This document shows positions 9,102 through 18,304 of a stretch of DNA of 64,000 bases, piece after piece. This DNA is from Marilutibacter penaei (lineage in GTDB: Bacteria > Pseudomonadota > Gammaproteobacteria > Xanthomonadales > Xanthomonadaceae). The stretch covers positions 186,001 through 250,000 of the forward strand of contig NZ_JACHTE010000006.1 in the NCBI RefSeq assembly GCF_014145395.1, given 5' to 3'. The notes under the pieces are model-generated. The model searched no databases, was not told the origin of the DNA, and saw nothing but the letters and a program-made list of their open reading frames with translations. A program made the translations under genes and the position numbers. Position 1 is the stretch's first letter; the number at the start of each line of letters is the position of its first letter.

Positions 9102-10075
9102 CAGGCCTGCTCCGCGAGGGCCGGGGCGGCGATCGCCGCGAGGGCGGCCGCGTGCGCGGGACGGTCGTTCAGGCATGGGATGTAGTGCAGGCGCCCGCCT
9201 TGGGCGTGGAACGACTCGGCCAGCATCATCGCCACTTCCTCGAGCGTTTCGATGCAGTCCACCGCGAAGCCCGGCGCGACCACGTCCACGTCGTTCACGC
9301 CGCGTGCGGCGAGCGCCTGCAGGGTGTGTTCGGTCGAGGGCTCGAGCCAGCGGTCGCGGCCGAAGCGCGACTGGTAACTCAACGACCAGGCATCCTCCGG
9401 CAGGCCGAGGGCGTCGGCGATCGCGGCCGCGCTGGCTTCGCACTGGCGCTGGTAGGGATCACCCGCGTCGACGAGGCGTTGCGGCAGGCCATGGAAGGAG
9501 AACAGCAGGTGGCGGTCGTGCGCGCCGCGGTGTTCGCGGATCGCCGCCGCGACCGCCGCGACCCAGCCCGCATCCACATGGTAGTCATCGACCATCGTCA
9601 CCCGCGTGTCGCGCGCGCGCGCGCGGAACGCCGCGACCACGTCGCCGACCGACGCCGTGGTGGTCGTCGAATACTGCGGGTACAGCGGCAGCACCCCGAT
9701 CGTGCGGATGCCGGCCTCGCGCAGCCCGTCCAGGGCCGAGGCGAGCGATGGCCGGCCGTAGCGCATCGCATGCACCACGCGTACGCCGGGCAGCTCGGCC
9801 TGTACCGCGCGCGCCAGCCGACGGGTGTATGCCGCCAGAGGCGAGCCGCCGTCCTCGCCCGGCAGCCAGATGCTCGCGTATTTGGCGGCGACCGGCCGCG
9901 CCCGCAGCGGCAACACGGCCAGGCGCAGGATCGGTTGCCACACCAGCGGCGGCAAGCCCACGACGCGGCGGTCGCCGAGGAACTCGGCGAGGTAGCGACG
10001 TACCGCGGCGGGCGTCGGTGCGTCGGGCGTCCCGAGGTTGACCAGGACCAGGGCGGAGTGGGGGGCAGGGCTCAT
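9101..10075 (-). CDS. hemH: ferrochelatase
   Basis: A 324-residue ferrochelatase that inserts Fe(II) into protoporphyrin IX, the last step of heme synthesis. It shows the family start [13 protein letters not shown], the active-site His in [11 protein letters not shown] and the acidic DCIETLEEV region near the C-terminus. No C-terminal [2Fe-2S] cysteines are seen, as usual in gammaproteobacteria. The ATG is internal to a longer open frame; the residues upstream do not resemble the family. The downstream hydrolase overlaps its stop codon. Confidence 0.95.
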   Translation of the reverse strand: MSPAPHSALVLVNLGTPDAPTPAAVRRYLAEFLGDRRVVGLPPLVWQPILRLAVLPLRARPVAAKYASIWLPGEDGGSPLAAYTRRLARAVQAELPGVRVVHAMRYGRPSLASALDGLREAGIRTIGVLPLYPQYSTTTTASVGDVVAAFRARARDTRVTMVDDYHVDAGWVAAVAAAIREHRGAHDRHLLFSFHGLPQRLVDAGDPYQRQCEASAAAIADALGLPEDAWSLSYQSRFGRDRWLEPSTEHTLQALAARGVNDVDVVAPGFAVDCIETLEEVAMMLAESFHAQGGRLHYIPCLNDRPAHAAALAAIAAPALAEQA

Positions 10076-10253
10076 GGGTTCGTCAAGGGTGCGTGGACGC
10101 GCATCCTGCGCCGGAGAATGCGAACATTGTCGCGGATTTCGTGACGATTCATTCGAGCGGCCGTAGCCTGCGATGAACCGGACCGACGCGAAGACCGGCC
10201 CACCTTCGCACGCGCCGCCGTCGCGTGCCACGACGCCATGACGGAGTTGACCC

Positions 10254-11138
10254 ATGCCCCACGCCCCGATCCGCCGCCTGTCCGCCGCGTTGCTCCTGTC
10301 GGTGTCCGCGCTGCTCGCCAGTGCGCCCGCGTTCGCCGGTGCCCAGGAGGACGAGCGCGCCCAGAACGCGGTACGCGTGCTCTCGCAGATCCAGGCCATC
10401 CCGGAGTCGGCGATCCCGGACAAGCTGCTGGACGAGGCGAAGGGGATCGTGGTGGTGCCGGACACCCTCAAGATCGGCCTGGTCCTCGGCGGTCGTCGCG
10501 GCCACGGGCTGATGTCGGTGAAGAACCCCGACGGCACCTGGTCCAACCCCAGTTTCGTCAAGTTGACCGGCGGCAGCATCGGCCTGCAGGCCGGCGTGCA
10601 GTCGGCCGACGTGGTGCTGGTGTTCCGCAGCGAGCGCGGTCTGGATTCGATCGTCAACGGCAAGGTCACGCTGGGCGCCGATGCGGGTGTCGCCGCCGGT
10701 CCGGTCGGGCGCAACGCCGCCACCGCCACTGATGGCCAGCTCAAGGCCGAGATCTGGTCGTGGTCGCGTGCGCGCGGCCTGTTTGCCGGCATCGCCCTGG
10801 ATGGCGCGGTGCTGAGCATCGACGACGACGCCAATCTGGCCGTGTACGGGTCCGGCACGACCCCGCGGATGGTGTTCGAGGGGCGTGCCCCGCAGGCGCC
10901 GTCGGACGCCGTGGTCGCGTTCCGTGACCAGCTGGAAGAAGCCACCGCCTTCGCCCGGGCCAATCGCAGCGATGGCAGCGCCGAGCCGGCGCAGTACACG
11001 ATGCCGGCGACGACGGTGCAGCCGGAGGCCGCCACCGCCCCGGTGGTACCGCCCGCGACCGGCCAGGCGCCCCAGCCGGCGCCGTTCGAGACCGTCGAGC
11101 AGCCCGTGCAGGCCGAGCCGCTCCCGCCGGAAACCTGA
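10254..11138 (+). CDS. SYLF-domain (YSC84-like) lipid-binding protein, exported
   Basis: 294 residues. A cleavable signal peptide (about 1-28, ending SAPAFAGA) is followed by a SYLF/YSC84 domain: [21 protein letters not shown], a [16 protein letters not shown] strand pair and the [20 protein letters not shown] block. SYLF domains bind phosphoinositides in eukaryotes; bacterial members are exported proteins of unclear role. The C-terminal 60 residues are a Pro/Ala/Gln-rich low-complexity tail. GGAG seven bases before the ATG supports the start. Confidence 0.88.
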   Translation: MPHAPIRRLSAALLLSVSALLASAPAFAGAQEDERAQNAVRVLSQIQAIPESAIPDKLLDEAKGIVVVPDTLKIGLVLGGRRGHGLMSVKNPDGTWSNPSFVKLTGGSIGLQAGVQSADVVLVFRSERGLDSIVNGKVTLGADAGVAAGPVGRNAATATDGQLKAEIWSWSRARGLFAGIALDGAVLSIDDDANLAVYGSGTTPRMVFEGRAPQAPSDAVVAFRDQLEEATAFARANRSDGSAEPAQYTMPATTVQPEAATAPVVPPATGQAPQPAPFETVEQPVQAEPLPPET

Positions 11139-11217
11139 ACCGGCCGTGTGATCGGCGTGCGCATCGGCTGTCATCGGGCTGCGGTATCCTGAGCGTCCTC
11201 TCTCCACGGGCAATCCC

Positions 11218-11442
11218 ATGGGCAGTTTCAGTATCTGGCACTGGCTGGTCGTCCTTCTGATCATCGTGCTGGTGTTCGGCACCAAGAAGCTGAAGAACGT
11301 CGGCAAGGACCTCGGCGAAGCCGTCAAGGGCTTCAAGGACGGGGTTGGCGATGACAAGCCGTCCGCGCGCATCGCGCAGGACGACGCGGCCGACGAGGCC
11401 AAGCGCACCGAACAGCCCGAGGACCAGCGCACGCCGCGCTGA
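11218..11442 (+). CDS. tatA: Sec-independent translocase subunit TatA
   Basis: A 74-residue TatA: short N-terminus, membrane helix (about residues 6-21), the [20 protein letters not shown] amphipathic helix and an acidic polar tail. TatA oligomers form the pore for folded twin-arginine substrates. It is first in tatABC with 30 bases to tatB. A TATCCT hexamer at 11185-11190 is a possible -10 box. Confidence 0.96.
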   Translation: MGSFSIWHWLVVLLIIVLVFGTKKLKNVGKDLGEAVKGFKDGVGDDKPSARIAQDDAADEAKRTEQPEDQRTPR

Positions 11443-11472
11443 GTCCCTCCGGGTCAAGCCTTCCAGCCGACC

Positions 11473-11889
11473 ATGTTCGACATCGGTTTTTCCGAGATCT
11501 TCGTGATCGCGGTCGTGGCCCTGCTCGTGCTTGGCCCCGAGCGCCTTCCCAAGGCGGCCCGTTTCACCGGCCTGTGGGTGCGGCGCGCGCGCGCGCAGTG
11601 GTACTCGGTGAAGTCCGAGTTCGAGCGCGAACTCGCCGACGATGAGCTGAAGCGCAGCCTGCGCGACATGCAGGACGACATCCGGGATGCCGGCCGCGTG
11701 ATGCGCGACGGCGGCGAACGCCTGAAGCGCGACATCGAGGGCTCCGCCAGCGATGTGCGCGATGCGGTCCGCGACGCGACGGGCACCTTGCCGGATGCCA
11801 ACGACCCGCCGACCGTGGAGCAGGGTGACGGCCCCCGGGACGACCGCCCCGGCGCTGCCGACGAGAAACGCGATGCACCGCGCGCCTGA
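11473..11889 (+). CDS. tatB: Sec-independent translocase subunit TatB
   Basis: A 138-residue TatB. It has the membrane helix with the conserved Glu (MFDIGFSEIFVIAVVALLVL), GPERLPKAAR at the hinge, a long amphipathic helix and a disordered acidic tail. TatB and TatC form the signal-peptide receptor. The end of the gene overlaps tatC by 17 bases. Confidence 0.96.
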   Translation: MFDIGFSEIFVIAVVALLVLGPERLPKAARFTGLWVRRARAQWYSVKSEFERELADDELKRSLRDMQDDIRDAGRVMRDGGERLKRDIEGSASDVRDAVRDATGTLPDANDPPTVEQGDGPRDDRPGAADEKRDAPRA

Positions 11890-12646
11890 CGCCAGCGACG
11901 GCCATGCAGACGCGGACGAGCCGCGCCTGATCGACCATCTGGTCGAGCTGCGCAGCCGTCTGATGCGCGCCGTGCTGGGCCTGCTGGTGGCCCTGGTCGC
12001 GCTGCTGCCGTTCGCCAATACCCTCTATGCGTGGTTGTCGGCGCCGCTGCTGGCGAAGTTGCCGGAAGGCGCGCACATGATCGCGGTCGAGGTCGCTTCG
12101 CCGTTCTTCGCGCCGCTCAAGCTCGCGTTCTTCGTCGCCCTGGTCCTGGCGATGCCGTGGCTGCTGTACCAGGCCTGGGCGTTCGTCGCGCCAGGGCTGT
12201 ACCAGCGCGAGAAGCGGCTGGCGATGCCCTTGCTGGTGTCCGCCGTGCTGCTGTTCTACGCCGGGTGCGCGTTCGCGTTCTTCCTCGTGCTGCCCACCGT
12301 GTTCGGTTTCCTCACCGGGGTCACGCCGGAGGGCGTGGCGATGATGACCGACATCAACGCCTACCTCGACTTCGTGCTGGTGATCTTCCTGGCCTTCGGG
12401 CTGAGCTTCGAATTGCCGGTGGCGCTGGTGATCGTGTCGCTGCTGGGCTGGGTAACGCCGCAGCAGATGCGCGATGCGCGTGGCTATGCGGTCGTGGGTG
12501 TCTTCGTTGTGGCGGCGATCGTGACGCCCCCTGACGTGATTTCGCAGTTCATGCTCGCGGTGCCGATGATGGCGCTGTACGAGCTGGGTATCCTCGCGTC
12601 GCGCTGGCTGGCGCCTTCGCCCGCGCCCGATCGCACGCCGGAGTGA
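11873..12646 (+). CDS. tatC: Sec-independent translocase subunit TatC
   Basis: A 257-residue six-helix membrane protein. It has the conserved HLVELRSRLMRA at the start, SPFFAPLKLAFF, the periplasmic Glu in the FVAPGLYQREKR region and GLSFELPV. TatC recognises the twin-arginine motif. The ATG within the tatB tail was chosen because the usual TatC N-terminus begins 18 codons later and the length then fits (about 250). The stop overlaps the GTG of the RDD gene. Confidence 0.96.
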   Translation: MHRAPDASDGHADADEPRLIDHLVELRSRLMRAVLGLLVALVALLPFANTLYAWLSAPLLAKLPEGAHMIAVEVASPFFAPLKLAFFVALVLAMPWLLYQAWAFVAPGLYQREKRLAMPLLVSAVLLFYAGCAFAFFLVLPTVFGFLTGVTPEGVAMMTDINAYLDFVLVIFLAFGLSFELPVALVIVSLLGWVTPQQMRDARGYAVVGVFVVAAIVTPPDVISQFMLAVPMMALYELGILASRWLAPSPAPDRTPE

Positions 12647-13326
12647 CGGCGCCGGCGCGTTTCTGGCCACGCAGCGTGGCGTGGTCGCTGGACATGCTGC
12701 TTGCGGCCCTGCTGTGCGCGCCATGGCTGGCAGGACCGCTCGCGCGGGGGCTGGCCAGGCTCCGGGCGGACCTGCTGGCGTTCCTGACCGCGGCATATCG
12801 CGAGATGCACCTGGCGTTTGCCGGCGGCGAGGCGCCGCTGGCCTTCCTGCCGCGGGCGCTGCGTGCGCCCTGGCTGCACGAGGGCATTGCCGCCCTCCAT
12901 GCGGATGTGTGGACGACGTTCGCCATGCCGCTGCTGTTGTTCGTCCTCGTTGCGATCATCCTGCAGGCGCTGGGCGAGGCGAGTCCGTGGCAGGGCGGCC
13001 CCGGCAAGCGGCTGCTGGGGTTGCGGGTGGCCACGTCCGAGGGCGGGCGGCTCACGCCGGGCCGGGCGCTGTCGCGCCAGCTGGCCGGCGTGCTGTCCTG
13101 GCTCACGCTCAACGTGGGTCATGCGCTGGCCGCGGTGCCCCCCGCGCATGCCGCCCTGCACGACCGTCTCACGGGCACCCGTGTCGTGGGCGGACCGCAG
13201 CGCCTGCCTGCATGGGGCCGTGCATGGCTGGCCCTGCTCGGCCTGGGCACGCTGGCGCTGGTGGTCGTGCTGTCAGTCTCGCTGTCGCAGCTCGCGGAGG
13301 CGGCCCTGACGGCCGCGCTGGGCTGA
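12643..13326 (+). CDS. RDD-family membrane protein, coupled to tatC
   Basis: 227 residues with an RDD-like layout: ARFWPRSVAWSLDMLLAALL at the start (Arg and Asp of the first helix), a middle helix and the late GKRLLGLRVAT plus ALHDRLTGTRVV motifs. RDD proteins are small membrane proteins, some implicated in Na+/H+ exchange; the function here is unknown. The GTG start overlaps the tatC stop (GTGA), so it is part of the tat operon and probably coupled. A 100-residue extra segment between helices one and two is longer than in most members. Confidence 0.8.
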   Translation: MTAPARFWPRSVAWSLDMLLAALLCAPWLAGPLARGLARLRADLLAFLTAAYREMHLAFAGGEAPLAFLPRALRAPWLHEGIAALHADVWTTFAMPLLLFVLVAIILQALGEASPWQGGPGKRLLGLRVATSEGGRLTPGRALSRQLAGVLSWLTLNVGHALAAVPPAHAALHDRLTGTRVVGGPQRLPAWGRAWLALLGLGTLALVVVLSVSLSQLAEAALTAALG

Positions 13327-13344
13327 GCCGGTGAATCGCTGCTC

Positions 13345-13367
13345 CCGGGATCAGGCCTCGATCCCGG
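13345..13367. terminator. inverted repeat between convergent genes
   Basis: CCGGGATC at 13345-13352 pairs with GATCCCGG at 13360-13367. It lies at the ends of the convergent RDD and BPSS1780-like genes. There is no T-run on either side, so any terminator function is weak. Confidence 0.25.
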
Positions 13368-14208
13368 TACTGGGCATCGGCGGCGGTGCGACGCCAAGAC
13401 CCGCACCCGCACCCAACAGGTAACGCCACGCCGACAGCAGCGTGCCCCCGAGCAGGGGCAGCAGGACCGCCGTCAACAGAAGCTGACCCGTGAACACCGC
13501 GAACGCCTGGCCGAGCATCCACTGCAGCAATGCCACCAGGATCTGCACGGCGAGGGTGATGGCGAACAGCATCACGACGAACAGCAGCATGAACACCAGT
13601 ACCGCGCCAAGGTTGCGCAGGCACGCGCGGAAGCTCAGGCCCATCGCGGCGAAACCGCCACGGTCGCCCAGCATCACTTCGGGTACCGCGACGAAGGTGA
13701 AAAAGCCCGCGACCACGCTGACCACGAGGACCGCGATCAACCAGGCGAACAGGGCGTTGAGCGGGAGCGACTCGACCAGCGCCGGATCGGGCTCGGGGGA
13801 GGCCTGCAGCTTTTCCATCACGTCGACCATGTGCTGCAACTGGTCGCCGCCGACCATCACTACCAGCAGGACCGCCAGTACGATCAGGGCGACGACCTGC
13901 GGCAGCAGGAGGGCGAGGAAGTGCACGAACTTGCCGTCCCGCAGGCCCTGCAACAGGTGCAGCGGATGGGCGTTGCGACCCTGCTCGACCTCGCGTGCGG
14001 CGAATACGACGCCCCCGAACAGGACCGGGCCCAGCACCGTCAGGATGGCGTTGAGCCAGAGCTGGCCACTCACGGCGACCAGTGCCGACACCAGGCCCCA
14101 CGCCAGACCGATCATGCCGAGCGCGAGCGGCGCCTTGCGGAGCGTGGCGAAGCCATCGAGCAGCCATTGGGCGCCATTGCTGGCGGGAACCTTGTTGATC
14201 TGGGACAT
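13351..14208 (-). CDS. BPSS1780-like multi-pass membrane protein
   Basis: About 285 residues with six or more hydrophobic segments. It has the family-like opening (INKVPASNGAQWLLDGF) with a first helix pair, VLFGGVVFAAREVEQG, and a Gly/Pro-rich C-terminus. It resembles the BPSS1780 group of beta- and gammaproteobacterial inner-membrane proteins, which have no known function. An ATG three bases upstream (14211) is an alternative start. It is convergent with the RDD protein. Confidence 0.7.
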   Translation of the reverse strand: MSQINKVPASNGAQWLLDGFATLRKAPLALGMIGLAWGLVSALVAVSGQLWLNAILTVLGPVLFGGVVFAAREVEQGRNAHPLHLLQGLRDGKFVHFLALLLPQVVALIVLAVLLVVMVGGDQLQHMVDVMEKLQASPEPDPALVESLPLNALFAWLIAVLVVSVVAGFFTFVAVPEVMLGDRGGFAAMGLSFRACLRNLGAVLVFMLLFVVMLFAITLAVQILVALLQWMLGQAFAVFTGQLLLTAVLLPLLGGTLLSAWRYLLGAGAGLGVAPPPMPSTGIEA

Positions 14209-14314
14209 CATGACGCCTGCATGCGTTGCGGGGGTTCAGGGGGAGCCGGTGCGAGCGGGCACGGCCGCTCCGGCGCCAGTGTGCCAGCACCGGAGCGACG
14301 CCGCGATGGCCGCA

Positions 14315-15067
14315 TCAGGCGCGGGCCTCGCGCGCCACGTGGACGAACCGCTTCAGCACCCGGCGACCCTGCGGCGCGGCACCGACCGCCTTCGACAACG
14401 CGTCGGGATCCTGGCCCTCGCGCATCAGCGCCACCCGCCGTGCCCGGATGTAGCCCCGCATGTGGGTGGCACTGAACTCCGGGTGGAACTGCACGCCCCA
14501 GGCCGCCTCGCCCCACCGGAACGCCTGCACGGGCTCATGGGCGGAGCGGGCCAGGACGGTCGCGCCATCCGGCAGGCGCAGCACGCTCTGCACGTGGGTC
14601 AGCTGGGCGTCGAAGCGGGACGGGAGCGGGCCGAGCACGGCATCGTCGCGGGCCGCGTCTTCAAGGACGATCTCGAACGTCCCCATCTCGCGACCGCCCG
14701 GGTGGTCGCCGACCTCGCCACCCAGCGCGTGCGCGAGCAACTGGTGGCCGTAGCAGATGCCCAGCACCGGGATGCCGGCACGCGCCACTTCGGCCAGCCA
14801 GGCGGCGGTGCGCTCGCTCCAGTCGAGCCGGTCGCTGACCATCGCCCCCGAGCCGGTGACGATCACGCCCGCGAAGCCGTCGGCGGCGGGCAGCGTTTCG
14901 CCGGCCTCGACGTCGACCGTGGCGGTGTCCCGTTCCGCGAGCCCGGCCGCCACCCGGATCCAGTGGGGAAAACCGCCGTGGCGGCGCAGCGCGGGCAGGG
15001 GTTGGCCGGTTTCGACGATCAGGAAGCGCTGGGGCACGACGGGATCCGCACGGAGAAGGGCGTCCAT
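14315..15067 (-). CDS. class I glutamine amidotransferase (GuaA-like)
   Basis: 250 residues. A type 1 glutamine amidotransferase with nucleophile Cys in [15 protein letters not shown] and the His-Glu pair in GVQFHPEFS. The N-terminal part has [16 protein letters not shown]. It is the free-standing GMP-synthase-like group that hydrolyses glutamine or gamma-glutamyl compounds; the partner synthetase, if any, is not adjacent. The start was chosen at the first ATG that gives a family-length protein. It is divergent from glyQ, sharing a 100-base intergenic region. Confidence 0.88.
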   Translation of the reverse strand: MDALLRADPVVPQRFLIVETGQPLPALRRHGGFPHWIRVAAGLAERDTATVDVEAGETLPAADGFAGVIVTGSGAMVSDRLDWSERTAAWLAEVARAGIPVLGICYGHQLLAHALGGEVGDHPGGREMGTFEIVLEDAARDDAVLGPLPSRFDAQLTHVQSVLRLPDGATVLARSAHEPVQAFRWGEAAWGVQFHPEFSATHMRGYIRARRVALMREGQDPDALSKAVGAAPQGRRVLKRFVHVAREARA

Positions 15068-15122
15068 TCTCGCGCATGCGCGCCGCGTGCGCGCAGCCGC
15101 GGCCTGGGCGCGGGCCCGCGCC

Positions 15123-15147
15123 GACGGGGCCGCTATACTGCCCCGTC
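15123..15147 (+). promoter_or_regulatory. glyQ promoter -10 box flanked by a perfect inverted repeat
   Basis: TATACT at 15134-15139 is a good -10 box about 30 bases before the glyQ ATG. It is bracketed by GACGGGGC (15123-15130) and GCCCCGTC (15140-15147), an exact 8-base inverted repeat. The arrangement could be an operator or a chance GC-rich palindrome. No clear -35 box is seen. Confidence 0.4.
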
Positions 15148-15167
15148 CCCCGATCCATCGCACACGC

Positions 15168-16088
15168 ATGGCCGCACCGACCTTCCAGGAACTCATCCAG
15201 CGCCTCAACGCCTTCTGGGCCGAACAGGGCTGCGTGCTGATCCAGCCGCTCGACCTCGAGGTCGGCGCCGGCACCTTCCACCCGGCGACCTTCCTGCGCG
15301 CGCTGGGCCCGGAGCCGTGGAACGCCGCCTACGTGCAGCCCTGCCGCCGACCGACCGACGGCCGCTATGGCGAGAACCCCAACCGCCTGCAGCGCTACTA
15401 CCAGTACCAGGTGGCGATGAAGCCGTCGCCCGACAACATCGTCGAGCTGTACTTCGACTCGTTGAAGGCGCTGGGCATCGACCCGCGCGTGCACGACCTG
15501 CGACTGGTCGAGGACAACTGGGAGTCGCCGACGCTCGGTGCCTGGGGCCTGGGCTGGGAGGTCTGGCTCAATGGCATGGAAGTCACCCAATTCACCTACT
15601 TCCAGCAGGCAGGCGGCCTTGAATGCCGGCCGGTGCTGGGCGAGATCACCTACGGCCTCGAGCGCCTGTGCATGTACCTGCAGAACGTCGACAACGTCTT
15701 CGACATCGTCTGGACGCACGGCCCCGACGGCACTCCGGTGACCTACCGCGATGTCTACCACCAGAACGAAGTGGAGCAGAGCACCTACAACTTCGAGCAT
15801 GCCGACGTCGCCGAGCTGTTCCATCGCTTCGACGCCTGCGAGGCCGAGGCGGCAAAGCTCATCGAGCTCGAACTGCCGCTGCCGGCCTACGAGCAGGTCT
15901 GCAAGGCCAGCCACAGCTTCAACATGCTCGATGCGCGTCGCGCGATCAGCGTGACCGAGCGCCAGCGCTACATCCTGCGCGTGCGCAAGATCGCGCAGGG
16001 CGTGGCCCAGGCCTATTTCGCGCAGCGCGAGAAACTCGGGTTCCCCGGCGTGAAGCAGGCGGCCACAAGCGCGGAGGTGGCGGCATGA
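15168..16088 (+). CDS. glyQ: glycyl-tRNA synthetase alpha subunit
   Basis: 306 residues, the catalytic alpha chain of the bacterial alpha2beta2 glycyl-tRNA synthetase. It has the typical start ([20 protein letters not shown]), [32 protein letters not shown] and [10 protein letters not shown]. Length matches E. coli (303). Its stop overlaps the glyS start by four bases (ATGA at 16085-16088), so the two are coupled. Confidence 0.97.
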   Translation: MAAPTFQELIQRLNAFWAEQGCVLIQPLDLEVGAGTFHPATFLRALGPEPWNAAYVQPCRRPTDGRYGENPNRLQRYYQYQVAMKPSPDNIVELYFDSLKALGIDPRVHDLRLVEDNWESPTLGAWGLGWEVWLNGMEVTQFTYFQQAGGLECRPVLGEITYGLERLCMYLQNVDNVFDIVWTHGPDGTPVTYRDVYHQNEVEQSTYNFEHADVAELFHRFDACEAEAAKLIELELPLPAYEQVCKASHSFNMLDARRAISVTERQRYILRVRKIAQGVAQAYFAQREKLGFPGVKQAATSAEVAA

Positions 16089-18229
16089 GCGCCAAGCTGC
16101 AGCCCCTGCTGATCGAACTGGGCACCGAGGAACTGCCGGTCAAGGCACTGCCGGGCCTGGCCCGCGCATTCTTCGACGGCGTGGTCGCCGGGCTGGGCAA
16201 GCGCGGCATCGAGGTCGATGCGACGGACGCCAGGCCGCTGTACACACCGCGCCGGCTCGCGGTGCTGCTGCACGGCGTGGCCGTCGAGCAGCCCGAGCAG
16301 CGCGGCGAAGTGCTCGGCCCTTACCTCAACATCGCGCTGGATGCCGACGGCCTGCCGACGCGCGCGCTGGAGGGTTTCGCGGCCAAGGCCGGCGTCGACT
16401 GGAAGGCCCTGGAGCGCACCACCGACGCCAAGGGCGAGCGTTTCGTGCACCGCTCGGTAACGCCGGGTGCGCGCACCGCTGACCTGCTCGGCGAAGTGAT
16501 CGCCGAAGCGGTCGCCGGCATGCCGATTCCCAAGCCGATGCGCTGGGGCGCGCACGCGCACGGCTTCGCGCGGCCGGTGCACTGGCTGGTCGTGCTGCTG
16601 GGCAAGGACGTGGTGGAGGCGCCGCTGATGGGTGTCACCGGCGACCGCATGAGTCGCGGGCACCGCTTCATGCACGACAAGCCGGTGTGGTTCTCCGCGC
16701 CGGAGGACTACGTGGAGTTCCTGCGCGGCGCGAAAGTGCTGGTCGACCCGGACGAGCGCCGCGCGCGCATCGTCGCCGAGGTCGAGGCGGCGGCGCGCGA
16801 GGTGGGCGGCACGGCGCGCATCGATGCCGGCAACCTCGAAGAGGTCAATGGCCTGGTCGAGTGGCCGAAGGCCGTGCGTTGCGGCTTCGAACCGGAGTTC
16901 CTCGCGGTGCCGGCCGAGGCGCTGGTGGCGACCATGGAAGCCAACCAGAAGTTCTTCCCGGTGCTGGATGGCGACGGCAGGCTGTCGGAGCATTTCGTCG
17001 GCATCGCCAACATCGAGTCCAGCGACGAGGCCGAGGTCCGCAAGGGCTACGAGCGGGTGATCCGTCCGCGTTTCGCCGACGCGCGTTTCTTCTTCGTCGA
17101 GGACATGAAGCAGGGCCTGGCGGGCATGGGCGAGGGCCTGAAGCAGGTCACTTACCAGGCGAAGCTGGGCAGCGTGGCCGACAAGGCCGCGCGTGTCGCG
17201 TCACTGGCCGCGTCCGTGGCGACGGCGGTGGGCGCCGATCCGCAGCTCGCACGTCGTGCGGCGGAGTTGTCGAAGAACGACCTGCAATCGCGCCTGGTCG
17301 GCGAGTTCCCGGAGTTGCAGGGCATCGCCGGACGTTATTACGCGGTCGCGGCCGGCGAGCCGGTCGAGGTGGCCGATGCCGTCGATGAGGCCTACCGCCC
17401 GCGTTTCGGTGGCGACGACATCGCGCTGTCGCCGGCCGGCAAGGTGCTGGCGATCGCCGAGCGCCTGGATACGCTGGCCGGCGGCTTCGCCGCGGGCCTG
17501 AAGCCCACCGGCAACAAAGACCCGTTCGCACTGCGCCGCAACGCGCTGGGACTGGCGCGGACGATCATCGAGAGTGGATATTCACTGAACCTCTTCGAGT
17601 TGATCAACGATGCTTTCAGATTGCTCCCGAGTCAGGTTCAGGCGAGCGCTGATCAGAATTCGGACACGATTCAGCTGGAGCTCCATGACTTCGTCATCGA
17701 ACGACTTCGTAGCTACTACGCCGATAAGGGCGTGCCGGCACAGCACTTCAACGCAGTAGCTGCCTACGCATTGGCGGACTCCGAGGTGCGGGCTGCACGA
17801 CACATTCCTCTTGGCGGCGTGCATTTATACGACTTCGACCGCCGCATCGACGCGATCGGCGGCTTCGCGCAGCTGCCCGAAGCCGAGGCACTCGCCGCGG
17901 CGAACAAGCGCATCGGCAACATCCTGAAGAAGGCCGACATCGAGGTGCCGCGCATGGAGGATCCGGCCCTGCTGTCGGAGCCGGCCGAGCGCGCGCTGGC
18001 CGAGGCGGTCGAGGCGCTCTACGGCGAAACCGCCGGCGCGCTGCGCAGCGGCGACTACGCCAACGTGCTCACCCACCTGGCGCGCGTCCGCCCGCAGGTC
18101 GATGCCTTCTTCGACGCGGTGATGGTGAACGCCGACGACCCGGCGGTGCGGGCCAACCGCCTGGCCCTGTTGCGGCGCCTGGGCGAACGCCTGGGCAGCG
18201 TGGCGGCGATCGAACACCTGTCTGCCTGA
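16085..18229 (+). CDS. glyS: glycyl-tRNA synthetase beta subunit (mosaic)
   Basis: 714 residues, the tRNA-binding beta chain, starting [16 protein letters not shown]. It contains an HD-like region, the KKAD-type C-terminal segment and the anticodon-binding end. At about 17575-17830 composition drops to roughly 56% GC (my count for 17581-17820) against about 63-72% on flanking lines I counted. The codons used there (TTA, GAT, TCA, GTA, CGT) are scarce elsewhere in the gene. The encoded stretch includes some 15-20 residues near [19 protein letters not shown] not expected from other family members I recall, and the protein is longer than E. coli GlyS (689). The frame stays open throughout, so the gene is probably functional, with a recombined patch. 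Confidence 0.95.
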   Translation: MSAKLQPLLIELGTEELPVKALPGLARAFFDGVVAGLGKRGIEVDATDARPLYTPRRLAVLLHGVAVEQPEQRGEVLGPYLNIALDADGLPTRALEGFAAKAGVDWKALERTTDAKGERFVHRSVTPGARTADLLGEVIAEAVAGMPIPKPMRWGAHAHGFARPVHWLVVLLGKDVVEAPLMGVTGDRMSRGHRFMHDKPVWFSAPEDYVEFLRGAKVLVDPDERRARIVAEVEAAAREVGGTARIDAGNLEEVNGLVEWPKAVRCGFEPEFLAVPAEALVATMEANQKFFPVLDGDGRLSEHFVGIANIESSDEAEVRKGYERVIRPRFADARFFFVEDMKQGLAGMGEGLKQVTYQAKLGSVADKAARVASLAASVATAVGADPQLARRAAELSKNDLQSRLVGEFPELQGIAGRYYAVAAGEPVEVADAVDEAYRPRFGGDDIALSPAGKVLAIAERLDTLAGGFAAGLKPTGNKDPFALRRNALGLARTIIESGYSLNLFELINDAFRLLPSQVQASADQNSDTIQLELHDFVIERLRSYYADKGVPAQHFNAVAAYALADSEVRAARHIPLGGVHLYDFDRRIDAIGGFAQLPEAEALAAANKRIGNILKKADIEVPRMEDPALLSEPAERALAEAVEALYGETAGALRSGDYANVLTHLARVRPQVDAFFDAVMVNADDPAVRANRLALLRRLGERLGSVAAIEHLSA

Positions 18230-18235
18230 CCGGAC

Positions 18236-18269
18236 GCCGCAGGGCCGGATCGACCGGCCGGCGGCTTTC
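18236..18269 (+). terminator. possible terminator after glyS
   Basis: GCCGC near 18236-18240 pairs with GCGGC at 18261-18265, and GGCCGG (18243-18248) pairs with CCGGCC (18254-18259) around an ATCGA loop. The tail is only TTTC, so termination may be partial. Confidence 0.3.
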
Positions 18270-18292
18270 ATGGACGATTGACACCCGCCCGG

Positions 18293-18298
18293 TATCCT
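18293..18298 (+). promoter_or_regulatory. putative -10 box of tamA
   Basis: TATCCT ends six bases before the tamA ATG at 18305. If used, the transcript would begin at or just beside the start codon. A TTGACA at 18278-18283 is too close to serve as a normal -35. Confidence 0.3.
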
Positions 18299-18304
18299 GC
18301 GGCC

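Noticed and set aside
13490-15622. A 710-residue plus-strand frame across the BPSS1780 and amidotransferase genes
   Set aside because: Shadow of two minus-strand genes and of glyQ; composition is low-complexity and no ribosome-binding site is seen.
15168-18229. A riboswitch or T-box ahead of glyQS
   Set aside because: The leader is only about 22 bases from the predicted start, too short for either.
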